Under the pieces are notes generated by a model. That model was not told where the DNA came from, searched no databases, and worked only from the letters and a program-made list of their open reading frames with translations. Below are positions 63,714-64,000 of a DNA stretch of 64,000 nt, piece after piece. Location of the stretch: contig NC_087181.1 in NCBI RefSeq assembly GCF_035594125.1, positions 8,427,317-8,491,316 on the forward strand. The letters are read 5' to 3'. Source of the stretch: Scylla paramamosain. Taxonomy: Eukaryota > Arthropoda > Malacostraca > Decapoda > Portunidae. The translations under genes were made by a program, and so were the position numbers. The number at the start of each line of letters is the position of its first letter. The first letter of the stretch is position 1.

Positions 63714-64000
63714 GTCCCTTGGCCCCCTTTTCGAGACTCTACGTCCATAGGCTCGGGCCCCCTTTACCTAATCATTATTATATAGGCCCTGGCCCCGTGG
63801 CAGTTTGCTACCTCTGCCACCCTATTGTTACGCCTCTGAGCATGCAGAGCTTACTTACTTGCTATAGCTTGTAGTTGTAAGGGTATAGCGACGATGTAGC
63901 TCTATAGCTTGTTCTTGTGTGTTTGCTGGGGTCGTGTAGGGCAGGCTGTGGGACTGTGGGAGTATGTTTGTACTTTGTTTACATGACGCGCGCGCCCTCG
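63714..64000. other. unannotated right end
   Basis: GC-richer sequence without recognised genes. It ends in a CpG-rich run (GACGCGCGCGCCC). Confidence 0.5.

Overview
The window looks like repeat-rich intergenic DNA from an arthropod, most likely a decapod crustacean. I infer this from the density of long (TA)n, (TC)n, (TTA)n and (GT)n arrays, the TTAGG-type repeats, the mixture of mariner, hAT, BEL/Pao and CR1/Jockey-like elements, and a serpin gene cut by a TE-filled intron. No bacterial, phage, CRISPR or operon organisation is present. Nearly all coding potential is broken transposon sequence. The only host gene I can support is the 3' part of a serpin on the minus strand (exons 56163-55934 and 49263-48814).

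The dominant component is one compact non-LTR retrotransposon family, called LINE-A here. It has a single ORF (AP-type endonuclease then reverse transcriptase with YADD), is about 3.3 kb at full length, and occurs in 11 pieces: 560-1113(-), 2234-5510(-), 8271-9229 plus 16600-18773(+), 21397-21957(+), 22188-24529(-), 36405-37813(-), 44867-46618(-), 46916-48255(-), 52779-54299(-), 57976-59220(+) and 59854-60236(-). Three copies (22-24 kb, 45-46 kb, 47-48 kb) are nearly identical and keep long ORFs, so they look young. The others are decayed. Several junctions lie in or beside (TA)n arrays.

Layout. 0-5.5 kb: C-terminal part of a mariner transposase inserted at a TA inside LINE-A, then a full-length LINE-A. 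5.5-8.3 kb: an old LINE tail and unremarkable DNA. 8.3-18.8 kb: a LINE-A copy split by a complete but dead 7.4 kb BEL/Pao LTR retrotransposon (LTRs 9230-9758 and 16065-16594, 5-bp target duplication GTCAC). 18.8-24.6 kb: a hAT-like terminus, another LINE, and two LINE-A copies tail to tail around a (TA)n array. 24.6-32.8 kb: mostly microsatellites, tandem repeats and TTAGG-like repeats without genes. 32.9-36 kb: a Jockey-like LINE with a long repeated 3'UTR and poly(A). 36.4-37.8 kb: LINE-A. 39.2-42.3 kb: a decayed hAT transposase gene with a duplicated first coding segment and a nested hAT MITE (8-bp TSD). 42.7-43 kb: a large hairpin followed by promoter-like boxes. 44.1-48.3 kb: a non-autonomous DNA element bounded by inverted repeats, carrying a LINE-A, followed by another LINE-A inside (TA)n. 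48.8-56.2 kb: serpin exons with an intron of about 6.7 kb containing a CR1-like LINE, a LINE-A and a mariner fragment. 58-62.8 kb: LINE-A pieces and a Rex1/CR1-like LINE. 63-64 kb: a small MITE, a three-unit tandem repeat and a cluster of perfect palindromes.

No cooperating gene system is visible. The interest lies in how the elements nest, where they insert, and how they have decayed. All assignments come from reading the translations and motifs; no database search was run.
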